Below the pieces are notes generated by a model. The model did no database searches, was not told the DNA's origin, and saw only the letters and a list, made by a program, of their open reading frames with translations. From an uncultured Clostridia bacterium (GTDB lineage Bacteria > Bacillota > Clostridia > Monoglobales > Monoglobaceae), in contig CAKSFQ010000009.1 in the NCBI GenBank assembly GCA_934454115.1, positions 12,485 to 76,484 on the forward strand: a DNA stretch of 64,000 bases. Direction: 5' to 3'. Below are positions 53,358 to 62,372 of this stretch, piece after piece (position 1 is the first letter of the stretch; every line of letters starts with the position of its first letter). A program made the translations under genes and the position numbers.

Positions 53358-55532
53358 ATGAAGATCATTAAAAGAAACGGCGCCGAGGTGCAGTTTGACG
53401 AAAAAAAGATTATGACTGCAATTGCCAAAGCCAACGAAGCAGTGGCAGAGGACTTCCAGATGACGCCGAAACAAATTGAACGCATCGCTGAACGGGTAAT
53501 TTTAGCATGCGAATCACTGGGGCATTCCCCCAGCGTGGAAGAGGTACAGGATTTAGTAGAACGTCAGATTATGGCACACGGTGCGTTTGAAGTTGCAAAA
53601 GCATATATCACATACCGTTATACCAGAACCCTGGTTCGTCAGTCCAATACCACGGACGGCAAGATTTTAAGTCTGCTGGAGTGCAACAACGAAGAGGCAA
53701 AGCAGGAAAATTCCAATAAAGACCCGGTAGTGAACTCCACCCAGCGTGACTATATGGCCGGCGAGGTATCGCGCGACATCACCAATCGCCTTCTATTGCC
53801 GAAGGATATTGTGGACGCGCACAACGAGGGGCTGATTCACTTTCATGACAGCGACTACTTTGCGCAGCACATGCACAACTGCGACCTGGTAAATCTGGAG
53901 GATATGCTGCAAAACGGTACTGTCATTACCGGCACGCTGATTGAGCGGCCGCACAGCTTTTCTACCGCCTGCAACATCGCGACCCAGATCATCGCCCAGG
54001 TGGCCTCCAACCAATACGGCGGCCAGTCGATCTCGCTGACGCATCTTGCGCCCTTTGTTCAGGTCAGCCGCGATAAAATTACCAAGGACTTAAAGGAAGA
54101 ACTGCAAAACGCCGGCATTACCATGCCTGAAACAGCCTTTATGGCCATGGTGGAGAATCGGCTGCGGAGCGAGATCAAAAAGGGTGTACAGACCATCCAG
54201 TATCAGGTGGTAACCCTGATGACAACCAACGGCCAGGCACCGTTTGTCACGGTATTTATGTACTTAAACGAGGCGAAAAACGAGCAGGAAAAGGCCGACC
54301 TTGCCATCATTATTGAAGAGGTACTCCGTCAGCGCTACCAGGGCGTCAAAAACGAAAAGGGCATCTGGGTAACCCCGGCCTTTCCGAAGCTGATTTACGT
54401 TTTAGAGGATGATAACATCCACGAGGGCGATCCCTACTATTATCTGACTGAGCTATCCGCAAAGTGTACCGCCAAACGGATGGTGCCGGACTATATCTCC
54501 GAAAAAATTATGCTGCAAAATAAAATTGATAAAAACGGCGAGGGGCACTGCTACACCTGCATGGGCTGCCGCAGCTTTTTGACCCCCTATGTGGACAAGG
54601 ATGGAAAACCCAAGTATTACGGCAGATTCAACCAGGGCGTGGTGACGGTCAATCTGGTGGATATCGGACTTTCTGCCAACAAAAACATGGATGCTTTCTG
54701 GCGGATTTTTGACGAACGGATGGAGCTTTGCCACCGTGCGCTGCAATGCCGTCACGAACGGTTAGAAGGCACCGTTTCGGACGTTGCGCCGATTTTATGG
54801 CAATACGGCGCGCTGCTCCGCCTGAAAAAGGGCGAAAAGATCGACCGCTATCTGCACGGCGGCTACTCGACCCTCTCGCTTGGCTACGCCGGTCTTTGGG
54901 AATGCGTTTACAGCTTAATCGGCAAAAAGATGACCGAGCCGGAGGGTGAGGCGCTGGGTCTTGCTATCATGCAAAAGCTGAACGAATATACCGGGAAATG
55001 GAAGGCGGCCGAAAACATCGATTACTCCATCTACGGCACACCGCTGGAGAGTACTACCTATAAATTTGCAAAATGTCTGCAAAAGCGCTTTGGCGTAATC
55101 AAGGGCGTGACCGACAAGGGCTATATCACCAACAGCTATCACGTCCACGTCACCGAGAAAATGAACGCTTTTGACAAGCTGGCGTTTGAGGCAAAGTTCC
55201 AGGCGCTCTCGCCCGGCGGCGCCATCAGCTATGTCGAGGTGCCGGACATGCAGCACAACATTGACGCCGTGCTGGAAGTGATGAAGTTCATCTATGACAA
55301 CATCATGTACGCCGAGCTAAACACCAAAAGTGACTACTGTCAAAAGTGCGGCTGGGACGGCGAAATTGAGATTAAAGAGCATGATGGAAAGCTGATCTGG
55401 CACTGTCCGCAATGCGGCAACACCGACCAGAACACCATGAATGTCGCACGCCGAACCTGCGGCTATATCGGCACGCAGTTCTGGAACCAGGGAAGAACAC
55501 AGGAAATCAAGGAACGGGTTTTACACCTGTAA
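53358..55532 (+). CDS. nrdD: Anaerobic (class III) ribonucleoside-triphosphate reductase
   Basis: NrdD reduces NTPs to dNTPs with a glycyl radical. The 724-residue protein has an N-terminal ATP-cone (KIIKRNGAEVQFDEKKIMTAI), the ten-stranded barrel, a C-terminal zinc site (CQKCGWDGEI and CPQCGN) and the radical segment RRTCGYIG with the radical glycine at about 702. An AGGGGG box is 6 nt before the ATG at 53358; the frame upstream overlaps the promoter and is not translated. The enzyme works only without oxygen, so the host is an anaerobe or facultative. Confidence 0.97.
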   Translation: MKIIKRNGAEVQFDEKKIMTAIAKANEAVAEDFQMTPKQIERIAERVILACESLGHSPSVEEVQDLVERQIMAHGAFEVAKAYITYRYTRTLVRQSNTTDGKILSLLECNNEEAKQENSNKDPVVNSTQRDYMAGEVSRDITNRLLLPKDIVDAHNEGLIHFHDSDYFAQHMHNCDLVNLEDMLQNGTVITGTLIERPHSFSTACNIATQIIAQVASNQYGGQSISLTHLAPFVQVSRDKITKDLKEELQNAGITMPETAFMAMVENRLRSEIKKGVQTIQYQVVTLMTTNGQAPFVTVFMYLNEAKNEQEKADLAIIIEEVLRQRYQGVKNEKGIWVTPAFPKLIYVLEDDNIHEGDPYYYLTELSAKCTAKRMVPDYISEKIMLQNKIDKNGEGHCYTCMGCRSFLTPYVDKDGKPKYYGRFNQGVVTVNLVDIGLSANKNMDAFWRIFDERMELCHRALQCRHERLEGTVSDVAPILWQYGALLRLKKGEKIDRYLHGGYSTLSLGYAGLWECVYSLIGKKMTEPEGEALGLAIMQKLNEYTGKWKAAENIDYSIYGTPLESTTYKFAKCLQKRFGVIKGVTDKGYITNSYHVHVTEKMNAFDKLAFEAKFQALSPGGAISYVEVPDMQHNIDAVLEVMKFIYDNIMYAELNTKSDYCQKCGWDGEIEIKEHDGKLIWHCPQCGNTDQNTMNVARRTCGYIGTQFWNQGRTQEIKERVLHL

Positions 55533-55553
55533 CACATAGCAAGGTGGAACGAT

Positions 55554-56072
55554 ATGCACTACGGAGAAATCAAAAACTGTGACATTGCAAACGGCATCGG
55601 GGTTCGGGTAACCCTGTTTGTCTCAGGATGCACCAACCACTGCAAGAACTGCTTCCAGCCGCAGACCTGGGACTTTTCCTACGGGGAGCCGTTTACCAAA
55701 GAGACCGAGGACCTTCTGCTCCGTCTGCTGTCGCCCTCTTATATTCACGGGCTTACCGTCCTCGGCGGAGAACCGTTTGAGCCGTCCAATCAGCGCGCGC
55801 TTTATCCCTTTTTGCAAAAGGTAAGGGCGCAGCTGCCGCAAAAGACGATCTGGATGTTCTCCGGCTTTACTTATGAAGAATTGTGCCGTGCCGGCAGCCA
55901 CCCAAACTGTGAGGTTACCGCGTCAATTCTTGACCTTGCCGATGTCCTGGTGGACGGGCGTTATGAAGAAACGCTCCGCGATCTCTCTTTGCGGTTTCGC
56001 GGTTCCTCCAACCAGCGCATCCTTGATCTTGCCAAAACACGAAAAGAGGGACGCATTGTCCTTTGGCAATAA
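55554..56072 (+). CDS. nrdG: Anaerobic ribonucleotide reductase-activating protein NrdG
   Basis: NrdG is the radical-SAM activase that makes the glycyl radical on NrdD. The 172-residue protein has the cluster motif C26-T-N-H-C30-K-N-C33 in VSGCTNHCKNCFQPQTWDF and the LGGEPFEPSNQ glycine-rich SAM site. It follows nrdD by 21 bp with AAGGTGG upstream, so the two are made together. Confidence 0.96.
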   Translation: MHYGEIKNCDIANGIGVRVTLFVSGCTNHCKNCFQPQTWDFSYGEPFTKETEDLLLRLLSPSYIHGLTVLGGEPFEPSNQRALYPFLQKVRAQLPQKTIWMFSGFTYEELCRAGSHPNCEVTASILDLADVLVDGRYEETLRDLSLRFRGSSNQRILDLAKTRKEGRIVLWQ

Positions 56073-56123
56073 ACGCGCCCTCCCTTTTCGATCTCATTCT
56101 CAGTTTTGTTTTTTTCACCCCCG

Positions 56124-56163
56124 TCTGCCGCAAGGGAAATCCTTTGCGGCAGATTTTTATTTT
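56124..56163 (+). terminator. Terminator after nrdDG
   Basis: A 10-bp GC-rich stem (56124-56133 with 56144-56153) followed by TTTTTATTTT. Confidence 0.9.
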
Positions 56164-56346
56164 ATAACGCTGCGCACCGCGCCGAAATCCCGGGTGAAAG
56201 ATGTCGAAACACCTTTTCAGGCGGTTCTCGGCTTACTTCCTTTCCGCTCCCTCTTTCGCGCTTCATAAAACCGTTTTTCCTGTGGCAGAGCGGTACAATC
56301 CTCCCCGCATTTTCGGCCGTTCCAAACGTCCGTCAAAGGCAAAAAC
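56164..56346. other. Gap before the SLH gene, nothing recognised
   Basis: About 180 bp of mixed composition without a supported frame, RNA or repeat, between the nrdG terminator and the next promoter. Confidence 0.5.
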
Positions 56347-56375
56347 TTGACAAAATCGGTTTTTTTCGTTATAAT
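56347..56375 (+). promoter_or_regulatory. Consensus promoter of the SLH gene
   Basis: TTGACA (56347-56352), 17-nt spacer, TATAAT (56370-56375): a perfect consensus match. Confidence 0.9.
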
Positions 56376-56412
56376 CACGTTGTTTTGATGTAAAAAAGGA
56401 GGTTATCACATT

Positions 56413-57117
56413 ATGCGAAAAAGGATTTGCAGTCTTTTGCTCTGCATGATATGCATGCTACCGATTTTGTCATTCTCCGCCTTTGGTTACGATGCAGTTT
56501 TCACCGATGTACCGTCCAATGCCTGGGAGGCGCCCTATGTTTATGACCTGGTCGGTCGGGGCATCTTAAGCGGTTACGGCGACGGAACCTTTGGCCCGCG
56601 CATCACCGTGCAGCGCTGCGAATATGCCAAAATGCTGGTCGGGATTACCAATACACCGCTCAGCGCCAGCGTTTCCAGTCCTTACTCTGACGTGCCAAAT
56701 GGGGAATGGTACTTTCCCTATATCAACAGTGCGCTTCCCTTTATGACCGGCTTTACCGAGGGCGGCGTACTGACCTTCCGACCGGAGTGGGATGCCACGC
56801 GTGAAGATGTCACCGTTGCGCTGATCAAGGCGATTGGCGTTGATCTTAGCCCCTATGATGACCCGACCGGGTATCTTGCGCAGCGGTTTTCTGACATCGA
56901 CAGTATTTCGGTGCACAACCGGGTTTATATTGCCGCCGCCGTAGACAAGGGATATATCACCGGTGATGAAAACGGCACCTTCCGCGGTCAGGATTCGATT
57001 ATTCGCGCTGAGGTCGTGGCAATTCTCTGCCGCGCCTTTCCGCTGGTCAACGAAACCAACAGTGCACTTGTCGCCGCCAACGCAAATTTGGCGGCGTCTT
57101 TTTCAGTATTTGTGTAA
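56413..57117 (+). CDS. Secreted protein made of three S-layer homology (SLH) domains
   Basis: A 234-residue protein with a signal peptide (about 1-23) and three SLH repeats at about 30-78, 92-145 and 155-212, each with the FTDVP/YSDVP/FSDID start and a GYGDGTF-, GVLTF- or GDENGTF-like middle. SLH domains anchor proteins to secondary wall polysaccharides. There is no further domain, which is unusual, because SLH modules normally carry a cargo. AAGGAGG is 10 nt before the ATG. The last about 15 codons run through a terminator hairpin, so the present C-terminus may be a recent extension. Confidence 0.9.
   Translation: MRKRICSLLLCMICMLPILSFSAFGYDAVFTDVPSNAWEAPYVYDLVGRGILSGYGDGTFGPRITVQRCEYAKMLVGITNTPLSASVSSPYSDVPNGEWYFPYINSALPFMTGFTEGGVLTFRPEWDATREDVTVALIKAIGVDLSPYDDPTGYLAQRFSDIDSISVHNRVYIAAAVDKGYITGDENGTFRGQDSIIRAEVVAILCRAFPLVNETNSALVAANANLAASFSVFV
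57072..57103 (+). terminator. Terminator hairpin inside the end of the SLH gene
   Basis: A perfect 9-bp stem CGCCGCCAA/TTGGCGGCG (57072-57080 with 57088-57096) followed by TCTTTTTC. It ends 14 bp before the present stop codon. Confidence 0.7.
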
Positions 57118-57192
57118 AACCTCGTATGGCATATGTCATGCCGGGGTATACTCATTTTATATTCCAAAACCATAAAACAGGAGTGCGATACC

Positions 57193-58167
57193 ATGGTACG
57201 CTTTGCCAACGAGCAGGATTTAAACTTTTTAAAACACATCTGGAGCGTTTGTTTTCAAGATCCGGATGACTTTATCGCCTGGAATTTTGAACAGAATTTT
57301 TCCTATCACGATACCTTAATTGCCGAATGGGACGGCACGCCTGCCGCAAACCTGCAGCTGATGCCGCACCGCATTCGGCTGCGCGGCCATGATTATGATA
57401 TCAATTATGTATCGGGCGTTGCCACCCTGCCGCAGTATCAGCGAAAAGGTCTGGTACGCGAACTGTTTGCGGCCGCTTTTCCCATCATGCAAAAAAGAAA
57501 TCAGCCGATCAGTCTGCTCGTTCCGTTTCAGTACGCCTTTTATGAAAAGTTTGGGTACAAACAGTGCTATGCAAAGACGGCGCGCCGAACCGAAACCATA
57601 CCGGCCGGCGGTCTTTTGGGCCGCCTGGATTTAAACAACGCTTTGATTGAACGCCTGGATCGGCTCTACCGTACAGCGATGCGAGACAGAGACGGCTACG
57701 TCCTGCGCACCGGGGAGACCTGGCGGCGCATCCTGACGGATCTGTTATACATCTCTAAGGGCAAGATTTTGTTTCATCAGACCGAGGGCACGGACGACGG
57801 ATATGCGCTGCTCGTCCCGGATCCAAAAAAGGGCTGGGACGTACGGGAGCAGCTTGGCTCCTGCGACCTTGTCATGGAGGAAAAAACGGAACCGTTTGCC
57901 ATGGCAAGAATTATTGATGTAAAGCGGCTGCTGCTTGACCTTTGCACCGATTTTGACGACTGCTGGCGCGTTAAAATCGTAGACGGAAACATTCCCCAAA
58001 ACAACATCACAGCATCGCTGACAAAGGGAACGCTTACGCCCTGTGATGATTATGACACCGAAATCAATGTCATGCAGCTTGCACAGCTGATTTTTGGATT
58101 TGCAGACGATTTTACCGGAACCGGTCTTTTCCCTAAGACAAAGCCTTATATAAACATGATCTTCTGA
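57193..58167 (+). CDS. GNAT family N-acetyltransferase (Eis-like, COG4552)
   Basis: The 324-residue protein has an N-terminal GNAT domain with the acetyl-CoA motif VATLPQYQRKGLVREL, a second GNAT-like middle part (QPISLLVPFQYAFYEKFGYK), and a C-terminal sterol-carrier-like domain (about 230-324). This three-part layout is that of Eis-like acetyltransferases. Some members acetylate aminoglycosides or peptides, but the natural substrate cannot be predicted. CAGGAG is 9 nt before the ATG at 57193; a longer frame starts at 57133 without a good site. Confidence 0.85.
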   Translation: MVRFANEQDLNFLKHIWSVCFQDPDDFIAWNFEQNFSYHDTLIAEWDGTPAANLQLMPHRIRLRGHDYDINYVSGVATLPQYQRKGLVRELFAAAFPIMQKRNQPISLLVPFQYAFYEKFGYKQCYAKTARRTETIPAGGLLGRLDLNNALIERLDRLYRTAMRDRDGYVLRTGETWRRILTDLLYISKGKILFHQTEGTDDGYALLVPDPKKGWDVREQLGSCDLVMEEKTEPFAMARIIDVKRLLLDLCTDFDDCWRVKIVDGNIPQNNITASLTKGTLTPCDDYDTEINVMQLAQLIFGFADDFTGTGLFPKTKPYINMIF

Positions 58168-58184
58168 TGGAGCTGTAAAAAACG

Positions 58185-58238
58185 CACCGACCGCAAAAGA
58201 CATTTGACCGTAAAAAGATATTTGGCCGCTAAAACACG
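58185..58238. repeat. Three imperfect 18-bp tandem repeats
   Basis: Units at 58185-58202, 58203-58220 and 58221-58238 share a core G-x-CCG followed by an A-rich tract. They lie just after the acetyltransferase stop. Confidence 0.4.
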
Positions 58239-58256
58239 CTATACGATTTTCCGAAA

Positions 58257-58294
58257 GGAGCCGGGGCAAAATGGTTTCATTTTACCTCGGCTCC
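58257..58294. terminator. Hairpin between the converging GNAT and 78-residue genes
   Basis: GGAGCCG (58257-58263) pairs with CGGCTCC (58288-58294), extended inside by AAAAT/ATTTT, 6-nt loop. A pyrimidine-rich stretch follows on the plus strand and TTTC on the minus strand. Confidence 0.65.
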
Positions 58295-58300
58295 TCTTCT

Positions 58301-58537
58301 TTACCTTCTTTTGGGTACCTTTAGATTTTTGGCCGGGTTCCGGGGGTCGATCTCCTCCGCAAGCGGTTTTGACGGCGCAAACCGATAAACCTCCGCATAG
58401 TTTTCCATTTCGTCCTCCGATTCCGGCGGCACCTGGATCAGCCCGGTACATTCCGTCCCCGACGCTGCATTGGTCATCGGAAAAACCGCCTCATTGCCGT
58501 CACCGCTCCTGATTTCCTCTTTTTCTTTTTTCATCAT
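58301..58537 (-). CDS. Small acidic hypothetical protein (78 residues)
   Basis: I do not recognise a family. The product starts MMKKEKEEIRSGDGNEAVFP, is hydrophilic and acidic in the middle (PPESEDEMENYAEVYRF), and ends with a proline-rich, basic segment (NPAKNLKVPKRR). AGAGGGG lies 5 nt before the first ATG, and the hairpin at 58257 follows the stop. Support is the ribosome binding site and clean flanks; no homology can be claimed. Confidence 0.5.
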   Translation of the reverse strand: MMKKEKEEIRSGDGNEAVFPMTNAASGTECTGLIQVPPESEDEMENYAEVYRFAPSKPLAEEIDPRNPAKNLKVPKRR

Positions 58538-58600
58538 CCTCGCCCCTCTTTCCTCGTTACGTCTTTTTGATTAGCTTGGCCGAAATCTTCATTTTTATAC

Positions 58601-58655
58601 AAAAAGGGGGCCTTTACAAAATGAAATCGAAATCCCATTTCGCAAAAGCCCTTCT
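58601..58655 (-). terminator. Terminator-like hairpin after the deacetylase gene
   Basis: On the minus strand a stem with an internal loop (AAGGGC..., then AAAG/CTTT and GAAAT/ATTTC) ends in GGCCCCC and TTTTT. It starts about 20 bp after the stop of the polysaccharide deacetylase gene. Confidence 0.55.
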
Positions 58656-58672
58656 GTTTTCATCAACGAATT

Positions 58673-59608
58673 TTACATGATTAAAGATTGATAGGGATTG
58701 CTCTGTGCACCATTTTCATAATACTCCACCTCATCCAGACGGCGAAAAGCATAGCCCTGACTCTTTAAATATTCAATCACGGACGGCAGCGCCTCTGCCG
58801 TTGATTTTTTTGCGGCCGCATCATGCATCAGCACCACAATCCGATCCTGGGTTGCCGTGGCCTGAATCTTCGCCAAAAGCTGAGCCGCCGTGCGGTTTCC
58901 GCCCTCCGCATCACCGTTCAGCGCATTCCAGTCCGCATAATAATAACCGTTTTGCCGCAATAATTCTTTATACGTCTGCTTTTCTGCCGCGTGGTCACCG
59001 GCGTTGTAGCCACCGCCCGGAAAACGCATCAGCTTAAAAGGTTTTTGCCCTGTTACCTGTTCAATCAGCTCCTCGGTCTTTTGTATCTCGCCCATAAAGC
59101 TCTCACCGGAAGCATAAAGCGTCTGATAATTATGACTGTAACTGTGGTTTGCCAGAAGATGCCCCTCATCATAGACGCGCTTTGCAAGCGCCATATCCGC
59201 CTCTATCATCTTTCCCAGCATAAAAAAGGTTGCCTTTACGTCATATTGTTTCAGCGTATCCAAAACCGAAGGCGTCACCGCCTGGGTCGGTCCGTCATCA
59301 AAGGTGAGATAACAAACCTTTTCCGCACCGCTCTGTGCCTCCCTGGCAATCTGTACCATGTCATTTATCTCCGCGGCCGGCGGAAGATTCAGCGCCCGGA
59401 TTGGCTCAGCTGTTTCAACTGCCGCGCTTTGTTCCGACGACCGGTTTTCCCTTCTCCCGGTTACAGCCGAAATAATGCTGCCAATAACGGCAACAGTCAG
59501 TACCATGCAAATGACGCAAAAGATCGCAAACCGCAGCGGTCGGCGCGGTGTTCTCCAGCGGATTTTGTGCTGGCTATTTTTGAAATACTTTGCCGTTTTT
59601 TTCCACAT
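58673..59608 (-). CDS. Membrane-anchored polysaccharide deacetylase (NodB/CE4)
   Basis: The 311-residue protein has a basic N-terminus, one membrane helix (about 27-48) and an extracellular NodB domain. It holds the catalytic D104-D105 in YLTFDDGPT, the metal histidines of H155-S-Y-S-H159, RFPGGGYN, DWNALNGD and VLMHDAA. CE4 enzymes deacetylate peptidoglycan GlcNAc/MurNAc or chitin-like chains; in this setting peptidoglycan is likely. The ATG at 59608 follows GAGAGG; a frame from 59653 would start within the promoter and is excluded. Confidence 0.9.
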   Translation of the reverse strand: MWKKTAKYFKNSQHKIRWRTPRRPLRFAIFCVICMVLTVAVIGSIISAVTGRRENRSSEQSAAVETAEPIRALNLPPAAEINDMVQIAREAQSGAEKVCYLTFDDGPTQAVTPSVLDTLKQYDVKATFFMLGKMIEADMALAKRVYDEGHLLANHSYSHNYQTLYASGESFMGEIQKTEELIEQVTGQKPFKLMRFPGGGYNAGDHAAEKQTYKELLRQNGYYYADWNALNGDAEGGNRTAAQLLAKIQATATQDRIVVLMHDAAAKKSTAEALPSVIEYLKSQGYAFRRLDEVEYYENGAQSNPYQSLIM

Positions 59609-59654
59609 AAGCCCCTCTCCCTCAGCCGGTTGGCACACTCTGTTCTCTGTCATT

Positions 59655-59682
59655 ATTATATCTTATTTTACGTAAAAGTCAA
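59655..59682 (-). promoter_or_regulatory. Promoter for the polysaccharide deacetylase gene
   Basis: On the minus strand TTGACT (59677-59682), 16-nt spacer, TATAAT (59655-59660). Confidence 0.8.
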
Positions 59683-59693
59683 GGGAATTTCGA

Positions 59694-59730
59694 CAAAAAA
59701 ACAGCACATCCGCGCGATTGGCGGATGTGC
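59694..59730 (-). terminator. Terminator downstream of the symporter gene
   Basis: A perfect 10-bp stem GCACATCCGC/GCGGATGTGC (59721-59730 with 59704-59713) with a 7-nt loop, followed on the minus strand by TGTTTTTTT. Confidence 0.9.
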
Positions 59731-59740
59731 CTAGACATAA

Positions 59741-59770
59741 GAAAGTAATCCGAACCCGCCTTAATCGGCG
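59741..59770. repeat. Single end-motif of the intergenic repeat family
   Basis: AAGTAATCCGAACCCGCCTT and the following ATCGGCG match, in inverse orientation, the right end of the element at 7470-7499 at about 26 of 30 positions. It lies between the symporter stop and its terminator. Confidence 0.6.
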
Positions 59771-59800
59771 TCTGTCTCAAAACCGCTGCCCGGCGTCCGT

Positions 59801-61333
59801 TTACACCGCGCGTTTTGCGCGTTCAAATTCGTCTCGAATCTCCGGAGCCGGCTCCTTGGTCAAAAGGCTTACCACGATAATGGCAAGAATGCTGACAATA
59901 AATGCCGGCAAAAGCTCATAAACGCCAAACACGCCGCCGATCGGCTTAATCAGGTATTTCCATACAAACACCATCACGCCGCCGACCACCATGCCGGAAA
60001 CCGCGCCCGAAAGCGTAGTACGCTTCCAGAACAAAGAACAAATAACGACCGGGCCAAAGCCTGCGCCAAAACCTGCCCATGCAAAAGAGACGATACCAAA
60101 AATGGAGCTTTCGGGATCTCTTGCGATAAAGGCGCTTAATACCGAAATGACAACCAACGTCATCCGGGCAGCAAACATGCTCTGCTTTGCGCTCAACTTA
60201 AGGTGAAAGGTCTCCTGCAGCAGGTTTTGTGATACGCTGGAGGATGCCGCCAAAAGCTGTGAATCCGCAGTAGACATGGTGCTGGCTAAAATACCGGCAA
60301 GCACCAACCCTGCCAGCAGCGCCGGCAAAATTCCTAGCTTAGAAAGAAGGTCTGCAACGCGGATAATGACCGTCTCGCTGTCAGCGTTTTTCAAGGCCTC
60401 AATCACGCCGGTATCGCTCAACACACGGCCGGAAATACCGATACCAACTGCAACCGCCATGGCGATTACTACCCAAACAGAGGCTACGCGGCGGGAAAGA
60501 GTCAGGTTCTTTTCATCGTTAATCGCCATAAAACGGAGTAAAATGTGCGGCATGCCAAAATAACCGAGTCCCCAGGAAACTGTCGTAATGATACGTAAAA
60601 GGTTGTACGGCTGGCTGCCGCCTGTCTCCGGCACATGCGTCGCCGTAAAGGAAAGATACCCGGCCAGGTCACCGGCATGCCCCATTACAACGGCAGGGCC
60701 GCCGGCCGTAATGGTTGCAAAAATCAGGATTGAAAAAATCGCAATCGTCATGATAATGCTTTGGATAAAGTCTGTCGTTGACGCTGCCAGAAAGCCGCCG
60801 GTCGCCGTATACCCCACAATAACCACTGCCGAAATCAGCATCGCCGCAATATAGTTCATCCCAAACAGAGAGGAGAACAGTTTACCGCATGCAGCAAAGC
60901 CCGATGCCGTGTATGGGATAAAAAATACAATAATCACAACGGCCGCGATGGCGGACAGCAGGTTCTTTTTATCGTGGAACCGCTTGGAGAAAAATTCCGG
61001 TATGGTGATCGCGTCCAAAAGGTGCGTATACCGGCGCAGCCGTTTAGAAGTCAAAAGCCAGTTTAAATAAGTACCTGCCGCAAGGCCGATGACCGTCCAG
61101 CCGACGTCTGCCACACCGGAAAGATAAGCAAGACCGGGCAGCCCCATCAAAAGATAGCTGGACATATCCGACGCCTCGGCGCTCATGGCGGTCACCAGAG
61201 GCCCCAGGCTCCGGCCGCCCAAATAAAAATCCGAGGTTGAATTGTTCTTTTTGGTAAAATAAAATCCGATCAGCAGCATACCGATTAAGTATACCGCAAT
61301 GGTAATTAGAATACATATGCTGGATGTACTCAT
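59801..61333 (-). CDS. Sodium/solute symporter (PutP-like, SSS family)
   Basis: The 510-residue protein has about 13 membrane helices and the SSS-family patterns FYLGGRSLGPLVTAMSAEASDMSSYLLMGLPG, close to those of the sodium/proline symporter PutP, and the GILASTMSTADSQLLAASSSVSQNL region of the second sodium site. Proline is the likeliest substrate, but SSS specificity is hard to call. GGAGG is followed by two adjacent ATGs; the second, at 61333, has the better spacing. I see no clear promoter between it and the rpsI terminator. Confidence 0.85.
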   Translation of the reverse strand: MSTSSICILITIAVYLIGMLLIGFYFTKKNNSTSDFYLGGRSLGPLVTAMSAEASDMSSYLLMGLPGLAYLSGVADVGWTVIGLAAGTYLNWLLTSKRLRRYTHLLDAITIPEFFSKRFHDKKNLLSAIAAVVIIVFFIPYTASGFAACGKLFSSLFGMNYIAAMLISAVVIVGYTATGGFLAASTTDFIQSIIMTIAIFSILIFATITAGGPAVVMGHAGDLAGYLSFTATHVPETGGSQPYNLLRIITTVSWGLGYFGMPHILLRFMAINDEKNLTLSRRVASVWVVIAMAVAVGIGISGRVLSDTGVIEALKNADSETVIIRVADLLSKLGILPALLAGLVLAGILASTMSTADSQLLAASSSVSQNLLQETFHLKLSAKQSMFAARMTLVVISVLSAFIARDPESSIFGIVSFAWAGFGAGFGPVVICSLFWKRTTLSGAVSGMVVGGVMVFVWKYLIKPIGGVFGVYELLPAFIVSILAIIVVSLLTKEPAPEIRDEFERAKRAV

Positions 61334-61419
61334 CATGATCCCTCCACTCTCTTTTTCTTTCTGTACTTTCGTGTGCGGCCGCATTCCCCGCAGGCCGCGG
61401 AACGCCATAGGCAAAACTG

Positions 61420-61452
61420 AGAAAATCCCGGAAGTACAACGCTTCCGGGATT
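61420..61452 (-). terminator. Terminator after rpsI
   Basis: An 11-bp stem (61442-61452 with 61424-61434) with a 7-nt loop, followed on the minus strand by TTC. Confidence 0.7.
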
Positions 61453-61477
61453 ATGTGTCCATTCTCTGATGACAAAA

Positions 61478-61870
61478 TTATCTCTTTGAGAACTGCGGAG
61501 CACGACGTGCGGCTTTTAATCCGTACTTCTTTCTCTCCTTCATTCTCGGATCACGCGTCAGATATCCCGCTGCTTTCAGCAGGGAACGATATTCCTCGTC
61601 AACCTCTAAGAGCGCTCTTGCAATACCGTGACGGATTGCGCCGGCCTGACCGGTGAAACCGCCGCCCTGCACGTTAACCAAAACGTCAAACTTACCGGTG
61701 GTATGGGTCAGCTCCAGCGGCTGTCTTACAACAACCTTTAAAGTCTCTAACCCAAAGTAATCGTCAATGTCTCTCTTGTTAATGACAATTGCACCGTTGC
61801 CGGGCACCAATCTAACCCTGGCAACAGATTTTTTTCTTCTTCCTGTTCCGTAATACTGTACGTTTGCCAT
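61478..61870 (-). CDS. rpsI: 30S ribosomal protein S9
   Basis: The 130-residue protein starts [21 protein letters not shown], has [19 protein letters not shown], and ends in the RAPQFSKR tail that reaches the P-site tRNA. It is complete and follows rplM by 20 bp in the conserved rplM-rpsI order. Confidence 0.99.
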   Translation of the reverse strand: MANVQYYGTGRRKKSVARVRLVPGNGAIVINKRDIDDYFGLETLKVVVRQPLELTHTTGKFDVLVNVQGGGFTGQAGAIRHGIARALLEVDEEYRSLLKAAGYLTRDPRMKERKKYGLKAARRAPQFSKR

Positions 61871-61890
61871 TTGTATTCAGTCCCCTTCCT

Positions 61891-62322
61891 TTAGTTCTGT
61901 TCCCAGGCGATCGGCGCCTGAGCCTGATGTTGATGTTCTGCATCCTTGTAGATACGCAGCTTCTTTAATGCCTTTCTGCCCAGTGTGTTGTGGGGGAGCA
62001 TACCTGCGATTGCAAGCTCCATTGCCTTTTCCGGACGCTTTTCCATCAGTTCTTTATAGGAAACTTCCTTTAAATGACCGATATATCCGGTGTGTCTGTA
62101 CCACTTCTTTTGCAGCAGCTTGTTGCCGGTCAGCACTGCGTCCTTTGCATTGATTACGATGACATATTCACCGCAATCTACGCCCGGTGTGTACTGCGGC
62201 CGATGCTTGCCTCTTAAAATCGTAGCGGCCTGTGCTGCTACACGTCCCAGCGGCTTTCCGGCTGCGTCAATGATATACCATTTCTTTTCAATTTCATTCG
62301 CCTTCGCCATGTAAGTTGCCAT
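61891..62322 (-). CDS. rplM: 50S ribosomal protein L13
   Basis: The 143-residue protein shows [33 protein letters not shown] and [19 protein letters not shown], typical of L13. AGGAGG lies 11 nt before the ATG at 62322; the longer frame to 62352 has no such site. In Firmicutes L13 often controls its own operon through a leader RNA, and a structured leader of about 110 nt is seen here. Confidence 0.98.
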   Translation of the reverse strand: MATYMAKANEIEKKWYIIDAAGKPLGRVAAQAATILRGKHRPQYTPGVDCGEYVIVINAKDAVLTGNKLLQKKWYRHTGYIGHLKEVSYKELMEKRPEKAMELAIAGMLPHNTLGRKALKKLRIYKDAEHQHQAQAPIAWEQN

Positions 62323-62372
62323 GATAAATGTTACCTCCTGTTTCAATTTCATCTTTTATGATGACGCCGTAA

